The notes: generated by a model not told the origin, from the letters alone. A DNA stretch of 64,000 bases from Arthrobacter sp. N199823 (GCF_002929705.1 NZ_PJIN01000001.1:561244-625243); one strand, 5' to 3'; shown: positions 1 to 8,944, numbered from the stretch's first letter. Program-made: numbers and translations.

Positions 1-264
1 GCCGACTACACGAAGAAGTTTGGCTCGGCCCCGGGCCCTTACTCCACCCAGTCCTATGACGCAGTCCGTCTCGCTGCTGAAGCCATCACCAAGGCAGACA
101 GCACCGACGGGGATAAGATCATCGCCGCTTTGGCCGCCATCGACGGCTTCGAACTGTTCTCCGGACCGCTTAAGTTCACACCGGAACACACGCTCAGTAG
201 CGGTGGATTCCAGATCCTCGTGGTCAAGGATGGCAAGTTCACCCTGCATGACGATCTGAGCTAA
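1..264 (+). CDS. C-terminal end of an ABC transporter solute-binding protein (branched-chain amino acid type)
   Basis: The reading frame is open from the first base and ends at TAA 262-264, leaving 87 residues of a truncated protein. The visible part has the feel of a periplasmic-binding-protein type 1 C-terminus: a helix around SYDAVRLAAEAI, then IIAALAAIDGFELFSGPLKF, then a terminal beta segment FQILVVKDGKF. This fits the LivJ/LivK family, which delivers branched-chain or related amino acids to a membrane permease. The four genes that follow are the matching permeases and ATPases, so it is very probably their binding protein. The substrate cannot be read from this fragment. The N-terminus and promoter lie outside the window. 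Confidence 0.85.
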   Translation, partial: ADYTKKFGSAPGPYSTQSYDAVRLAAEAITKADSTDGDKIIAALAAIDGFELFSGPLKFTPEHTLSSGGFQILVVKDGKFTLHDDLS

Positions 265-290
265 CCCGCCAAGGGAAAACCACAATGGTC

Positions 291-320
291 GGGGCGGGTG
301 TTGAAGATGATGCCCGCCCC
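291..320 (+). terminator. Intra-operon hairpin between binding protein and permease
   Basis: A perfect 8-bp GC stem (GGGGCGGG at 291-298 with CCCGCCCC at 313-320) with a 14-nt loop lies between the binding-protein stop and the permease start. There is no U-tract after it, so it is more likely an attenuator or mRNA-stabilising hairpin than a full terminator. Such hairpins are common where a binding protein is made in excess over its permease. Confidence 0.55.
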
Positions 321-350
321 GGCTGCCATCCTTGAATCAAGGCAGGTCCC

Positions 351-1244
351 ATGACACAGCTCCTTTGGAATGGCCTCTTCGTCGGGTCATTCTATGCATT
401 GATTGCCCTTGGCTATTCCATGGTCTACGGCATTATTAAACTCCTCAACTTCGCCCACGGTGACCTTTACATGTTGGGGGCATTCATTGGTTATGCGATG
501 CTCAGCTCCGTCGGCGTCATCCCGGCTTCCATGTCCATCACAGCCCTTCTCATAGTGCTCTTGCTGACCATGATCATCTCGGGTGGCATCGGTGTGGGCA
601 TTGAGCGTCTCGCCTACCGACCACTGCGCGGCTCGCCGCGACTCGCGGTCCTGATTACCGCCGTCGGCGCCTCCTTCACTCTCGAATACGGGGTCAGCGC
701 CATCGCCGGCCCCAACCCCCGGGTTTTCCCGGTCCGGCTTCAGGGCGAGACCTTCGATATTCTCGGGGCGCGGGTATCGGCCCCGCAAATTGTTCTCATG
801 GTGATCGCCGTGTTGCTCATGCTGAGCCTGAACTCCTACATTCAACGCACCTCCATGGGCAGGGCCATGCGCGCCATTGCCCTGGACCCCAAGGGCTCAC
901 TGCTCATGGGTATCAACGTCAACAAAGTCATCACCTGGACGTTCTTCATTGGCTCCGCGCTGGCAGGTGCCGCGGGAGTCATGGCTGGTGCATATTACGG
1001 CAAGATTGATTTCCTCATGGGCTTCATTATTGGGCTCAAGGCTTTTACCGCTGCCGTGATTGGTGGCATCGGCAACATCAAGGGCGCCATGCTCGGCGGT
1101 TTGCTCCTGGGCCTGCTGGAAGCCTTCGGGTCCCAGTGGTTGGGCGGGGAATGGCGGGATGTGTTCACCTTTGCGGTGCTCATCGCCTTCCTGACTTTGA
1201 AACCCACCGGCCTGCTCGGCGAACGAGTGACGGAGCGTGTCTAA
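351..1244 (+). CDS. livH: Branched-chain-amino-acid-type ABC transporter permease (LivH family)
   Basis: This 297-residue protein is almost entirely hydrophobic, with about eight membrane segments. It has the LivH-family N-terminus (GSFYALIALGYSMVYGI followed by LLNFAHGDLYMLGA) and the conserved ATPase-contact region near residues 175-240 (GRAMRAIALDP, GINVN). With the next permease it should form the membrane channel of a HAAT-type importer. It starts at ATG 351 after a weak GGCAGG ribosome site, downstream of the hairpin at 291-320. The next gene begins immediately after its stop. The symbol gives the family only: the substrate may not be leucine, and proline or hydroxyproline is possible given the neighbouring island. 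Confidence 0.9.
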   Translation: MTQLLWNGLFVGSFYALIALGYSMVYGIIKLLNFAHGDLYMLGAFIGYAMLSSVGVIPASMSITALLIVLLLTMIISGGIGVGIERLAYRPLRGSPRLAVLITAVGASFTLEYGVSAIAGPNPRVFPVRLQGETFDILGARVSAPQIVLMVIAVLLMLSLNSYIQRTSMGRAMRAIALDPKGSLLMGINVNKVITWTFFIGSALAGAAGVMAGAYYGKIDFLMGFIIGLKAFTAAVIGGIGNIKGAMLGGLLLGLLEAFGSQWLGGEWRDVFTFAVLIAFLTLKPTGLLGERVTERV

Positions 1245-2366
1245 ATGAGTGAAAACGTTGACAGCTCCACCGCTCCACGCCTGATCGGCAAACCGGCCAG
1301 TGTTGTCTCGCGGCTCTTTGAAAGCAAGCAGTTGGGCTGGGCGGGGTTTGCCATTGCCGTGATCTTCCCCTTTCTGGTCGCCAACAATTACGCGATGAAC
1401 ATTGCCACGACGGCGGTCATCTTCATTCTGTTGGCCTCCGGGCTGAACATCGTGGTGGGCTACTGCGGCTTGCTGGACCTTGGTTACATTGCCTTCATGG
1501 CGGTGGGTGCTTATACCGCCGGCATTGTGTCCAAGGCGTGGGAGCTGCCCATCCTGTTCACGATCCCGGCCGTGCTGCTCATGACTGTCCTGGCCGGACT
1601 GATCATTGGCGCACCCACCCTGCGGCTACGAAGTGACTATCTGGCCATCGTGACACTGGGATTCGGTGAAATCATCCGCCTCACAGCCAACAACCTGACC
1701 ATCACTGGCGGACCTTCTGGTATTTACGGCATCCCCGGCGTGGAGTTGTTTGGCCTGGACCTCTCCAGCCCCGTGATGTTCTATTTCTTCTGCGTGGTGG
1801 TGGTGAGTTTGCTGGTGCTGGGCTCGGCTCGGCTGGGTAAATCACGGCTCGGACGGGCGTGGCGCTTTGTTCGGGAGGACGAGGACGCCGCCGAAGCCAT
1901 GGGCATCCACACGTATAAGGTCAAGCTGGCGGCCTACATCTTCGGCGCCATGTGGGGCGGCATAGGCGGGATGCTCTTCGCCGCGCATCTCTCCGCGATT
2001 TCCCCCCAAAGCTTCGTGTTCCTGCAATCGGCACTGGTGCTCATGGCCGTTGTGCTCGGCGGCATGGGTAACACCCGGGGCGTGGTGGTGGGAGCCGTGG
2101 TCATCTCGCTGCTGCCGGAGTTCCTGCGCGACATGGGCAACTTGCGGTACGTGATCTTCGGTGTGGTGCTGATCGCTGTCATGGTGCTGCGGCCTCAGGG
2201 CTTCTGGCCCACCCGGGCGTATGAACCTGAAAAGGCCGGGCCTGACCGGGACGGACATGACCAGGACGACGGCGGCTCCGGACCGGGTGCCCACGGCAGG
2301 AAACGCTCCCGGAGGGAACACAGGAAAGTAACCAGCTCCGGCCAAGAGAGAGGAGAGAACGCATGA
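1245..2366 (+). CDS. livM: Branched-chain-amino-acid-type ABC transporter permease (LivM family)
   Basis: This 373-residue protein is the second permease of the importer. LivM hallmarks are visible: LASGLNIVVGYCGLLDLGYIAFMAVGAY near residues 65-90, GAPTLRLRSDYLAIVTLGFGEI near 125-145, and the ATPase-docking stretch GRAWRFVREDEDAAEAMGI near 205-225. The last roughly 50 residues are hydrophilic and charged (Arg/Asp/Gly-rich), a tail beyond the usual family end that probably lies in the cytoplasm. The ATG directly abuts the stop of the upstream permease, and the stop overlaps the start of the next ATPase by 4 nt, so translation is probably coupled. Confidence 0.9.
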   Translation: MSENVDSSTAPRLIGKPASVVSRLFESKQLGWAGFAIAVIFPFLVANNYAMNIATTAVIFILLASGLNIVVGYCGLLDLGYIAFMAVGAYTAGIVSKAWELPILFTIPAVLLMTVLAGLIIGAPTLRLRSDYLAIVTLGFGEIIRLTANNLTITGGPSGIYGIPGVELFGLDLSSPVMFYFFCVVVVSLLVLGSARLGKSRLGRAWRFVREDEDAAEAMGIHTYKVKLAAYIFGAMWGGIGGMLFAAHLSAISPQSFVFLQSALVLMAVVLGGMGNTRGVVVGAVVISLLPEFLRDMGNLRYVIFGVVLIAVMVLRPQGFWPTRAYEPEKAGPDRDGHDQDDGGSGPGAHGRKRSRREHRKVTSSGQERGENA

Positions 2367-3172
2367 GCCCGCTCTTGGAAGTCAGTGATCTGCAAATCGC
2401 CTTTGGTGGTGTGAAAGCCGTCAATGGGCTGAGCTTTAGCGCGGACGCCGGGGAAATTGTCTCCGTCATCGGCCCCAACGGCGCCGGCAAGACCAGCGCC
2501 TTCAACTGCATCACGGGCTTTTACAAGCCTGTGAGCGGCCACGTGAAGGTTGACGGCAAGGACATCACAGGCAAACGCCCCGCCGTCATTGCCGCCACTG
2601 GAGTGACCCGCACCTTCCAGAACCTCCGGCTCTTCCCGGACCTGACAGTGCTGGACAACGTCCGCGGCGGGATGCACCTCTACGGCGGCCAAAACGCCCT
2701 AGACGCGCTATTTCATACGCCCAGATACCGCAAGAGTGAGGAGTACTTCACGGCTGAGGCGCACCGCTGGCTGGACTTTGTTGGTTACAAGGGAGGGCGC
2801 GGCATCCCCGTGCGCAACCTGGCCTACGGCCAACAGCGGCAGGTGGAAATGGCACGTGCCATGGCCCGCAAGGCCAAATTGGTGCTCCTAGATGAGCCGG
2901 GCGCTGGCCTCAACCACTCGGAAAAACGTGAGTTGCTGGAACTGTGCCGCAAAATCCGGGACTTGGGTGCCGCCGTCGTACTCATTGAGCACGATATGAG
3001 CGTGGTCATGGAGGTCAGCGAACGGGTTGTGGTCATGAACTTCGGCAAGGAAATTGCTGACGGGACCCCGGCCGAAGTGAAGAAGAACCCGGCCGTGATT
3101 GAGGCGTATCTGGGTAAGGAAGACGAACCGGAACGTGGCGCTGATGCGCAAAAGGAAGAGGGTGAGTCCTGA
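2363..3172 (+). CDS. livG: ABC transporter ATP-binding protein (LivG family)
   Basis: This 269-residue nucleotide-binding subunit energises the importer from the cytoplasmic side. Walker A is GPNGAGKT with Lys43, the signature region reads LAYGQQRQVEMARAMA, and Walker B is LVLLDEPGAGLNHSE, followed by the switch His in LIEHDMSVVMEV. The final 20 residues or so are charged and variable. The ribosome site GAGAGGAGAG precedes ATG 2363, which overlaps the livM stop (ATGA). Confidence 0.93.
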   Translation: MSPLLEVSDLQIAFGGVKAVNGLSFSADAGEIVSVIGPNGAGKTSAFNCITGFYKPVSGHVKVDGKDITGKRPAVIAATGVTRTFQNLRLFPDLTVLDNVRGGMHLYGGQNALDALFHTPRYRKSEEYFTAEAHRWLDFVGYKGGRGIPVRNLAYGQQRQVEMARAMARKAKLVLLDEPGAGLNHSEKRELLELCRKIRDLGAAVVLIEHDMSVVMEVSERVVVMNFGKEIADGTPAEVKKNPAVIEAYLGKEDEPERGADAQKEEGES

Positions 3173-3882
3173 TGGCCATGCTCGAATTTGAGAACGTGGA
3201 AGTTTTCTACGGCAAGATCCAGGCCCTGCGCGGGATCACCGTCCGGGTCGAGGAGGGAGAGATTGTCTCGCTGTTGGGCAACAATGGCGCGGGCAAGACC
3301 ACAACGTTGTCAGCGGCGTCGGCCATTGTGAAATCGCACGCCGGCAGGATCAGTTTTGCGGGCCAAGAAATTACGAAAGCAAAGCCGTGGGAAGTGGTCG
3401 CGGCCGGACTGATCCATGTACCGGAAGGACGGCGCATCTTCTCCACCCTCTCCGTCATGGAGAACCTGCAATTGGGCGGCTATCTGGTGAAGGACAGAGG
3501 GGCCGTGCAAAAACGCATTGCGGATGTTTTGGAGCTGCTGCCGCTCTTGGCCGAGCGTCGCAACCAGCAGGGCGGCACGCTCTCCGGCGGTGAGCAGCAG
3601 ATGCTGGCCATTGGCCGGGCGTTGATCGCCGGGCCCAAGATGCTCATGTTAGATGAGCCGTCCATGGGGTTGGCGCCGCTCATTGTTGCCCAGGTCATGC
3701 AGGTGATTAAGGAAGTTAACGCGAACGGCACCACTGTCTTGCTGGTGGAGCAAAATGCGCGGGCCGCCCTGAAGATCACCAGTCGCGGCTACGTCATTGA
3801 AAGTGGAGTCACGACCCTGACAGGGACGGGGTCTGAGTTGCTGGCTGACTCCAGGATTGTGGAGGCCTATCTGGGGGCCTAG
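3172..3882 (+). CDS. livF: ABC transporter ATP-binding protein (LivF family)
   Basis: This 236-residue protein is the second ATPase of the HAAT-type importer and pairs with the LivG-like subunit. Visible motifs are Walker A GNNGAGKTTT, signature LSGGEQQMLAIGRAL, Walker B MLMLDEPSMGLAP and the switch segment VLLVEQNA. Its start overlaps the upstream stop by one base. It is the last gene of this operon. The following 166 bases contain a promoter and operator for the next transcript rather than another gene, and I see no strong terminator after it. Confidence 0.93.
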   Translation: MAMLEFENVEVFYGKIQALRGITVRVEEGEIVSLLGNNGAGKTTTLSAASAIVKSHAGRISFAGQEITKAKPWEVVAAGLIHVPEGRRIFSTLSVMENLQLGGYLVKDRGAVQKRIADVLELLPLLAERRNQQGGTLSGGEQQMLAIGRALIAGPKMLMLDEPSMGLAPLIVAQVMQVIKEVNANGTTVLLVEQNARAALKITSRGYVIESGVTTLTGTGSELLADSRIVEAYLGA

Positions 3883-3911
3883 GCAGGCGCTGCGGTGATG
3901 GCTGTCCAGAA

Positions 3912-3943
3912 TTGACGAGTCCCTTGTGTAATGTCATATTGCA
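3912..3943 (+). promoter_or_regulatory. Promoter with overlapping palindromic operator (site A)
   Basis: TTGACG at 3912-3917 and CATATT at 3935-3940 are separated by 17 bases and form a good sigma-70-type promoter. A 17-bp imperfect palindrome, TGTAATGTCATATTGCA (3927-3943), covers the -10 box. The same dyad (ATGT or AATTT, one central base, then A(C/T)AT) occurs at four other promoters in the island. A repressor bound here would block RNA polymerase. The GntR protein at 20353 is the obvious candidate binder. The leader to the GTG at 4049 would be about 100 nt. Confidence 0.65.
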
Positions 3944-4048
3944 CTGAGTGGTTTTAGTGATTTTCCGGAACGAGCACATTGGCGAGAGCAAAGCGGCAAG
4001 CAGGCAGTTTCAAACAATTTGTACTGGGACGAAGGGTGATCGGCGCGC

Positions 4049-5059
4049 GTGGATATTCATGACTGGAGCATTGCCACAGTGGACTATCACACGGCGGGGG
4101 AGCCGTTCCGAATAGTTCCCGAGTTGCCGTTTGAAATAGCAGGGGACACCGTGTTGGCCAAGCGCGTGAATGCCGCCACCGGCCCTGCCAACGCCCTGCG
4201 CCGACTGCTGGTCAATGAGCCGCGCGGTCATGCCGATATGTACGGCGGATTCATCGTCCCGCCCAACGACCCCGGCGCTCACTTCGGTGTCTTGTTCTGG
4301 CACAAGGACGGCTTCTCGACGGCGTGCGGCCATGGCACTATCGCGTTGGGGGCATGGGCCGTGCGCAGTGGAATGGTGCCCGCCCAGGACGACGGCGTGA
4401 CGGAGGTGGTGATCGACGTTCCCTCGGGGCGCGTCACGGCCCAGGTGACAACCGTGGCCGGGTTCATTGAATCCGTCACCTTTTGCAATGTACCTTCCTA
4501 TGTCGCAGCCCGAAATATTGCTGTACAGACCCCTGACTTCGGCACCCTCACAGTGGATGTGCTCTGGGGTGGGGCACTGTACGCCTCACTTCCGGCACGG
4601 GCGGCGGGACTTCATATCACGCCGTCGGACCTCAATGCGCTCATTGCAGCTGGCCGGCAAATCAAGGCCGCGCTCGCAGACCACCCGGCAGCCATACATC
4701 CCAGCGAGCCTCGGCTGGACGGGATTTACGGCACCATTTTCCATGAAGACGCCGAGCCGGCCGGCGCTCTACTGGCGCAACGCAACGTGACGATCTTTGC
4801 CGACGGGCAGGTGGACCGTTCGCCCTGCGGATCCGGTACGGCCGCCCGTGTTGCTGCCTTGGATGACTCGGGGGAGTTGCTTCATGGCGCCGAGCTGGCA
4901 CATTTTTCCATCGTCGATTCGTGTTTTACCGCCTCGGTACTGGGGCGCGAAGATGGTTCGGTGGTGGTGGGTGTCCGCGGAAACGCCTATCCGGTAGGGG
5001 TCTCCACCTTCACCCTGGACCCCCGGGACGAGCTCGGGTTGGGCTTTGTGCTGCGCTAA
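4049..5059 (+). CDS. Proline racemase superfamily enzyme, resembling trans-3-hydroxy-L-proline dehydratase but with two catalytic Cys
   Basis: The protein has 336 residues from GTG 4049, preceded by GAAGGGTG. The first catalytic motif is ACGHGT with Cys93 and the second is DRSPCGSGT with Cys260. Two cysteines in this superfamily usually mean an epimerase (for example 4-hydroxyproline 2-epimerase), while trans-3-hydroxy-L-proline dehydratases carry Thr at the second site. The rest of the sequence is closer to the dehydratase side as I recall it: DYHTAGEPFRIV at the N-terminus, MYGGFIVP, and YGTIF followed by IFADGQVDRSP. It therefore mixes an epimerase active site with a dehydratase-like frame. 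It has its own promoter (site A). It acts on Hyp isomers, probably trans-3- or trans-4-Hyp, and the exact reaction is open. Confidence 0.8.
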   Translation: MDIHDWSIATVDYHTAGEPFRIVPELPFEIAGDTVLAKRVNAATGPANALRRLLVNEPRGHADMYGGFIVPPNDPGAHFGVLFWHKDGFSTACGHGTIALGAWAVRSGMVPAQDDGVTEVVIDVPSGRVTAQVTTVAGFIESVTFCNVPSYVAARNIAVQTPDFGTLTVDVLWGGALYASLPARAAGLHITPSDLNALIAAGRQIKAALADHPAAIHPSEPRLDGIYGTIFHEDAEPAGALLAQRNVTIFADGQVDRSPCGSGTAARVAALDDSGELLHGAELAHFSIVDSCFTASVLGREDGSVVVGVRGNAYPVGVSTFTLDPRDELGLGFVLR

Positions 5060-5151
5060 GAGACGGTCGATTTGCGCCGCGCTAGGACCACATCGGGCAT
5101 GCCGGGTGCGCCCATTCCAATCGGGTTCCTGATTCATCGAAAAAGCTATTG

Positions 5152-5202
5152 TGTGTGACCTGCATCTACATTAGGCTTCTGTAACATGTCACACACTACA
5201 AT
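5152..5202 (+). promoter_or_regulatory. Operator and promoter region of the GH127-peptide uptake operon (site D)
   Basis: A perfect 8-bp inverted repeat, TGTGTGAC (5152-5159) and GTCACACA (5188-5195), flanks a 28-nt spacer. Its right arm lies inside TAACATGTCACACACTA (5182-5198), which matches the island-wide operator family and closely resembles site E at 21173. TACAAT at 5197-5202 is a good -10 box overlapping the operator edge. No clear -35 is visible. No strong terminator separates this operon from the epimerase gene upstream. Confidence 0.55.
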
Positions 5203-5253
5203 CGATTGCGAGTGCTAATTATGGGGCAAGGAATATCAATGGAGGCGCCCGCA

Positions 5254-7194
5254 ATGCGCCAAGCTTCAGGAACAAGTGCTGTGAATCCCGGCAAAGGTGT
5301 GCTGCGTCCGCTGGCAACAGCTGCCGTCAAGATCACGGGGGGACTGTTGGCCCAATGGCAGCAGCGCAACCGCACGGCGACGATCCCACACTCACTGACA
5401 GAACTCCGCAAATCGGGGAATCTGGAAAATTTCCGCACGATCATCAACGGGAATGGGTTGGACTTTGTGGGCCGCTATCCGTTCCTCGACACCGACATCT
5501 ACAAAACCCTTGAAGGGCTGGTCTACGAGCTCGCCCGAGACGGTGCCAGTGAACTTCTCGAGGAACGTGACTTCTACGAAGAGGCCGTCGAGCTCATAGT
5601 CGGTGCCCAGTCTGCAAACGGTTACTTGAGTACTTACTACCAGAACCCTACAACCGGTAAGGAAGCCTGGTCGGATCTGACCTGGGGCCACGAACTTTAC
5701 AATCTCGGGCACTTGATTCAGGCGGCCGTGGCGGCCAAGCGCCAGCTCGGTGATGATCGCCTGCTGGAGGTTGCTCGCCACTTTGCGGACCACGCATTTG
5801 AGACTTTCGGCCCTGACGGCATCGAGCAGGTGTGCGGCCATCCGGAAGTTGAAATGGCACTGGTGGAACTGTCTCGGGAAACTGGCTGCCCCAACTACCT
5901 TGAACTTGCCACGCTGTTTATTGACCGTCGTGGCCGGGGGCTAGTTGAACTCAACCATTTCCCCGCGGAGTACTTCCAGGACAATCACCCGCTCCGAGAG
6001 CTTCCTTCAGTGACTGGGCACGCTGTCCGCATGGGCTATCTTGCCGCCGGAGCAGCGGATGTTGCCGCGGAAACGGCCGACACTACTTTGTTTGCCAGCT
6101 TGGAGCGTCTCTGGCAAGACATGGTGAATAGCAAGCTTTATATCACCGGCGGGCTCGGAAGCAGGCACTCCGACGAGGCGATTGGGGATCGCTACGAACT
6201 TCCCTCAGAGCGTTCATACAGTGAAACGTGCGCCGCCATCTCCATCATGCAGTGGGGCTGGCGGATGTTCCTGGCCACAGCAGACACCCGCTACATCGAT
6301 GTCTTCGAGACTGTTCTGTACAACGCCTATGCAGTGGGCCTGTCGCTGGAGGGTACCAAGTTCTTCTATGACAACCCGCTGCAGCGTCGAGGCGATCACG
6401 AGCAGCGCAGTGGTGCCGAAACCGATGGGGACCTGCTGCGACGCAGTTGGTTTGGCTGCCCCTGCTGCCCACCGAATGTGATTCGGTGGATGTCCGAGCT
6501 CCAGGACTACATTGCTGTTGAGAAGCAGGATTCACTGTTTATCGCGAACTATGCAACCGCCACAATTCGCTCGGGGACGATGGCTGTTGATATGAAGGCG
6601 AACTATCCGTGGGATGGCAATGTGCTGACCACTGTGACTGAAGCACCGGAAGGTGAATTCATGCTCGCTTTCAGGGTCCCTGCCTGGGCTAAGGGGGCTA
6701 CGTTAGCTGTCAATGACGAGGCGGCAGTGGAGGTTGGCTCTGGCTGGGCTCAAGTGGAACGGGAGTGGCGCACAGGGGATCGGGTGCAACTAGTTGTGCC
6801 CATGGTTGTGAGCGCTCACATCTCACATCCGCACCTCGACGCGACCCGGGGCAGTGCAGCAGTTGTCCGGGGTCCTCTCGTCTACTGCGCGGAACAACAG
6901 GATAACGAAACAAGCGTCGATGACTTGATCATTGACTCTGCAGGTGTGGCTCAGGCGCGGACGTTGGATGCCGCAGCTCCGTCGCTAAGTTCTACACCCG
7001 CGCTGGGGGCCGACGTCGTGACGCTCACCATGCCAGTTCGCGTTGCCGAAGCTGCGGATGCCGAGCTGTATCCGCTGCTCGGCCACAGCGGCACGGACAC
7101 TGTTTTCACACCCGGCACGGCCACCCTGGTTCCGTATTTCCTCTGGGGCAACCGCCAGGCTCAACCCATGAGGGTCTGGCTACGCACTTACTAA
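5254..7194 (+). CDS. GH127-family beta-L-arabinofuranosidase-like glycoside hydrolase
   Basis: The protein has about 646 residues of the GH127 (formerly DUF1680) family, typified by Bifidobacterium HypBA1, which removes beta-L-arabinofuranose from Hyp-linked sugars. The zinc and catalytic set is intact. Numbered from ATG 5254, there is an acid/base-type Glu308 in GSRHSDEAIG, then Glu324 and Cys326 in SYSETC, and Cys402, Cys404 and Cys405 in GCPCCPPN, where the middle Cys corresponds to the HypBA1 nucleophile. No signal peptide is seen, so it should act in the cytoplasm on imported glycosides. I chose ATG 5254 because GGAGG sits 8 bases upstream. ATG 5239 (AAGGA upstream) is also possible and adds five residues. 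It leads an apparent operon with the peptide importer and the two prolyl peptidases. Confidence 0.88.
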   Translation: MRQASGTSAVNPGKGVLRPLATAAVKITGGLLAQWQQRNRTATIPHSLTELRKSGNLENFRTIINGNGLDFVGRYPFLDTDIYKTLEGLVYELARDGASELLEERDFYEEAVELIVGAQSANGYLSTYYQNPTTGKEAWSDLTWGHELYNLGHLIQAAVAAKRQLGDDRLLEVARHFADHAFETFGPDGIEQVCGHPEVEMALVELSRETGCPNYLELATLFIDRRGRGLVELNHFPAEYFQDNHPLRELPSVTGHAVRMGYLAAGAADVAAETADTTLFASLERLWQDMVNSKLYITGGLGSRHSDEAIGDRYELPSERSYSETCAAISIMQWGWRMFLATADTRYIDVFETVLYNAYAVGLSLEGTKFFYDNPLQRRGDHEQRSGAETDGDLLRRSWFGCPCCPPNVIRWMSELQDYIAVEKQDSLFIANYATATIRSGTMAVDMKANYPWDGNVLTTVTEAPEGEFMLAFRVPAWAKGATLAVNDEAAVEVGSGWAQVEREWRTGDRVQLVVPMVVSAHISHPHLDATRGSAAVVRGPLVYCAEQQDNETSVDDLIIDSAGVAQARTLDAAAPSLSSTPALGADVVTLTMPVRVAEAADAELYPLLGHSGTDTVFTPGTATLVPYFLWGNRQAQPMRVWLRTY

Positions 7195-7247
7195 AGCAGG
7201 CCTTTTTTCGACTGATCTGTCAGTTCAAACAAACGAAAGAGATTTAG

Positions 7248-8939
7248 ATGAAAACCAGGAATCTAGTTCTAGGTGTGGTACTTGCGGCGTCTCTGGCACT
7301 GACCGCATGTGGTGGCGGGACCAAGGGCGACGGCGGTGACGGTGCAGACTCTGATGTGCCGCAGAAGGGCGGAACGCTCAGTGTTCTACTCAACGCCGAC
7401 TACTCCCATCTTGACCCGGCCATGGGATTCGATGGCGGTGTCAACAACTTCTACCGCCTGATCTACCGAACGCTGACGACCAACTCCACGGAGTCGGGAA
7501 AAACCTCGGAAATGGTGCCCGATCTGGCCACGGACCTGGGCACGCCCTCCGATGGCGGCAAGACTTGGACATTTACGCTCAAGGACGGACTCAAGTTTGA
7601 AGACGGCACTCCCATTACCAGCAAAGAGGTGAAATTTGGCGTCTCGCGGGTCTTTGATCCGGCTCAGGGCATCGGTTCACCCTATGCGAAGACTTTGCTG
7701 GATGACGGCTCCGGCTACCAGGGTCCCTACATTGACAAAGGCAAAGACTTTGCCGCCATCTCAACCCCTGATGAGAAGACTGTGGTCTTCCATCTCAACC
7801 AGCCCTATGCCGACTTTGCCTCAGTAGTGGGGCAGAACTCCTTCGTGCCGTTCCCTCTGGGCACCGGTGGAGGCACTGCGTTTGATGCCAAGCCCATCGC
7901 TTCCGGTCCTTACAAGGTGGAGAGCTACAACCGGGGCAGCGAGTTGACGTTGATCCGGAACACCAACTGGAGCGAGTCGACGGACGCCGTCCGCCTTGCC
8001 TACCCGGACAGTTTCGAGTTCACGTTCGGTCTCGATGGCGCCACCATCGACGAGCGCATGCTGGCCGACCAATCCGGGGATAAGAACGCCATCTCCGGAG
8101 GCTCATTGCAGCCCGCCAACGTCTCGCGCGTGCAGACACCGCAGATCCAGGACCGGGCCGTGAAGACCACCGCCGTATGCACTACCTACATGGGTTTGAA
8201 CACCACCAAAGAAAACCTGTCCGACCCTCGAGTCCGCCAGGCCATCAACTACGCCGTGGACAAGTCCTCCCTCCTGACCGCGGCCGGCGGTAGCCAGCTG
8301 GCCACGGTGGCCAACACCATCATGGTTCCCTCACTGCTGGGTCGCAAGGATTTCAACTTGTACCCGAGCACCGACAACAAGGGTGATGTCGAAAAGGCCA
8401 AAGCACTGCTGGCCGAAGCTGGTCTCCCTGACGGATTTGAGATGGTTATAGACACCCGCGGGCAGCCAAAAATGACAGCACTCTCCGAAGGTATCCAGCA
8501 AGCACTGGCCAAGGTTGGCATCAAAGTGACCTTGAACGTCATCGATTCGTCCACGTTCTACGAAGTCATTGGGACCCGCTCGCAGCAGCACGATGCCGCA
8601 ATCACCGGCTGGTGCCCGGACTGGGCTTCAGGAGCAACCTTCCTACCGCCCTTGTTTGATGGTGCGAACATCGCTGACAAGGGTAATTCCAACCTGGCGC
8701 AGATCGATGACCCGGCGGTGAACCAGCAGATCAAGGATATTGCTGCCATGACAGATGTGGACGCAGCCAATGCGGCCTACGGCGAGCTGGATGAGAAAAT
8801 CATGGAGCTGGCACCGGTTGTTCCGCTCCTTTACGAGAACGGCCTACAGCTGACCGGAAGCAACATTGGCGAGAGCATCACCGGATTCAACGGCGGCATT
8901 GATCTTGTCACTGTCGGACTGGTCAAGCCGGGTAAGTAA
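7248..8939 (+). CDS. Oligopeptide ABC transporter solute-binding lipoprotein (family 5)
   Basis: The 563-residue protein has a lipoprotein signal peptide, with a hydrophobic stretch ending in lipobox LTAC and lipidated Cys21. The mature part follows the SBP family 5 plan of Dpp/Opp proteins: KGGTLSVLLNADYSHLDP near the start, WTFTLKDGLKFEDGTPITSKEV near residues 100-130, and DPRVRQAINYAVDK near 325. It would sit on the outer membrane face and bind di- or oligopeptides. Its place between a GH127 enzyme and prolyl peptidases suggests Hyp/Pro-rich, perhaps arabinosylated, peptides. It lies 53 nt after GH127, preceded by GAAAGAG. A short GGCCTTTTTT at about 7200 might reduce read-through. Confidence 0.92.
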   Translation: MKTRNLVLGVVLAASLALTACGGGTKGDGGDGADSDVPQKGGTLSVLLNADYSHLDPAMGFDGGVNNFYRLIYRTLTTNSTESGKTSEMVPDLATDLGTPSDGGKTWTFTLKDGLKFEDGTPITSKEVKFGVSRVFDPAQGIGSPYAKTLLDDGSGYQGPYIDKGKDFAAISTPDEKTVVFHLNQPYADFASVVGQNSFVPFPLGTGGGTAFDAKPIASGPYKVESYNRGSELTLIRNTNWSESTDAVRLAYPDSFEFTFGLDGATIDERMLADQSGDKNAISGGSLQPANVSRVQTPQIQDRAVKTTAVCTTYMGLNTTKENLSDPRVRQAINYAVDKSSLLTAAGGSQLATVANTIMVPSLLGRKDFNLYPSTDNKGDVEKAKALLAEAGLPDGFEMVIDTRGQPKMTALSEGIQQALAKVGIKVTLNVIDSSTFYEVIGTRSQQHDAAITGWCPDWASGATFLPPLFDGANIADKGNSNLAQIDDPAVNQQIKDIAAMTDVDAANAAYGELDEKIMELAPVVPLLYENGLQLTGSNIGESITGFNGGIDLVTVGLVKPGK

Positions 8940-8944
8940 AGCCC

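Noticed and set aside
1-3882. Assignment of the Liv-type transporter to the hydroxyproline regulon
   Set aside because: Its promoter lies outside the window and no operator copy is visible near it. Adjacency alone does not prove the substrate.
5206-5238. TTG/ATG starts upstream of the GH127 gene
   Set aside because: TTG 5206 and ATG 5221 lie at or beside the promoter -10 region and have no ribosome site. ATG 5254 with GGAGG is better.
7195-7247. GGCCTTTTTT after GH127 as a terminator
   Set aside because: There is no stable stem before the T-run. The next gene is probably read from the same transcript.
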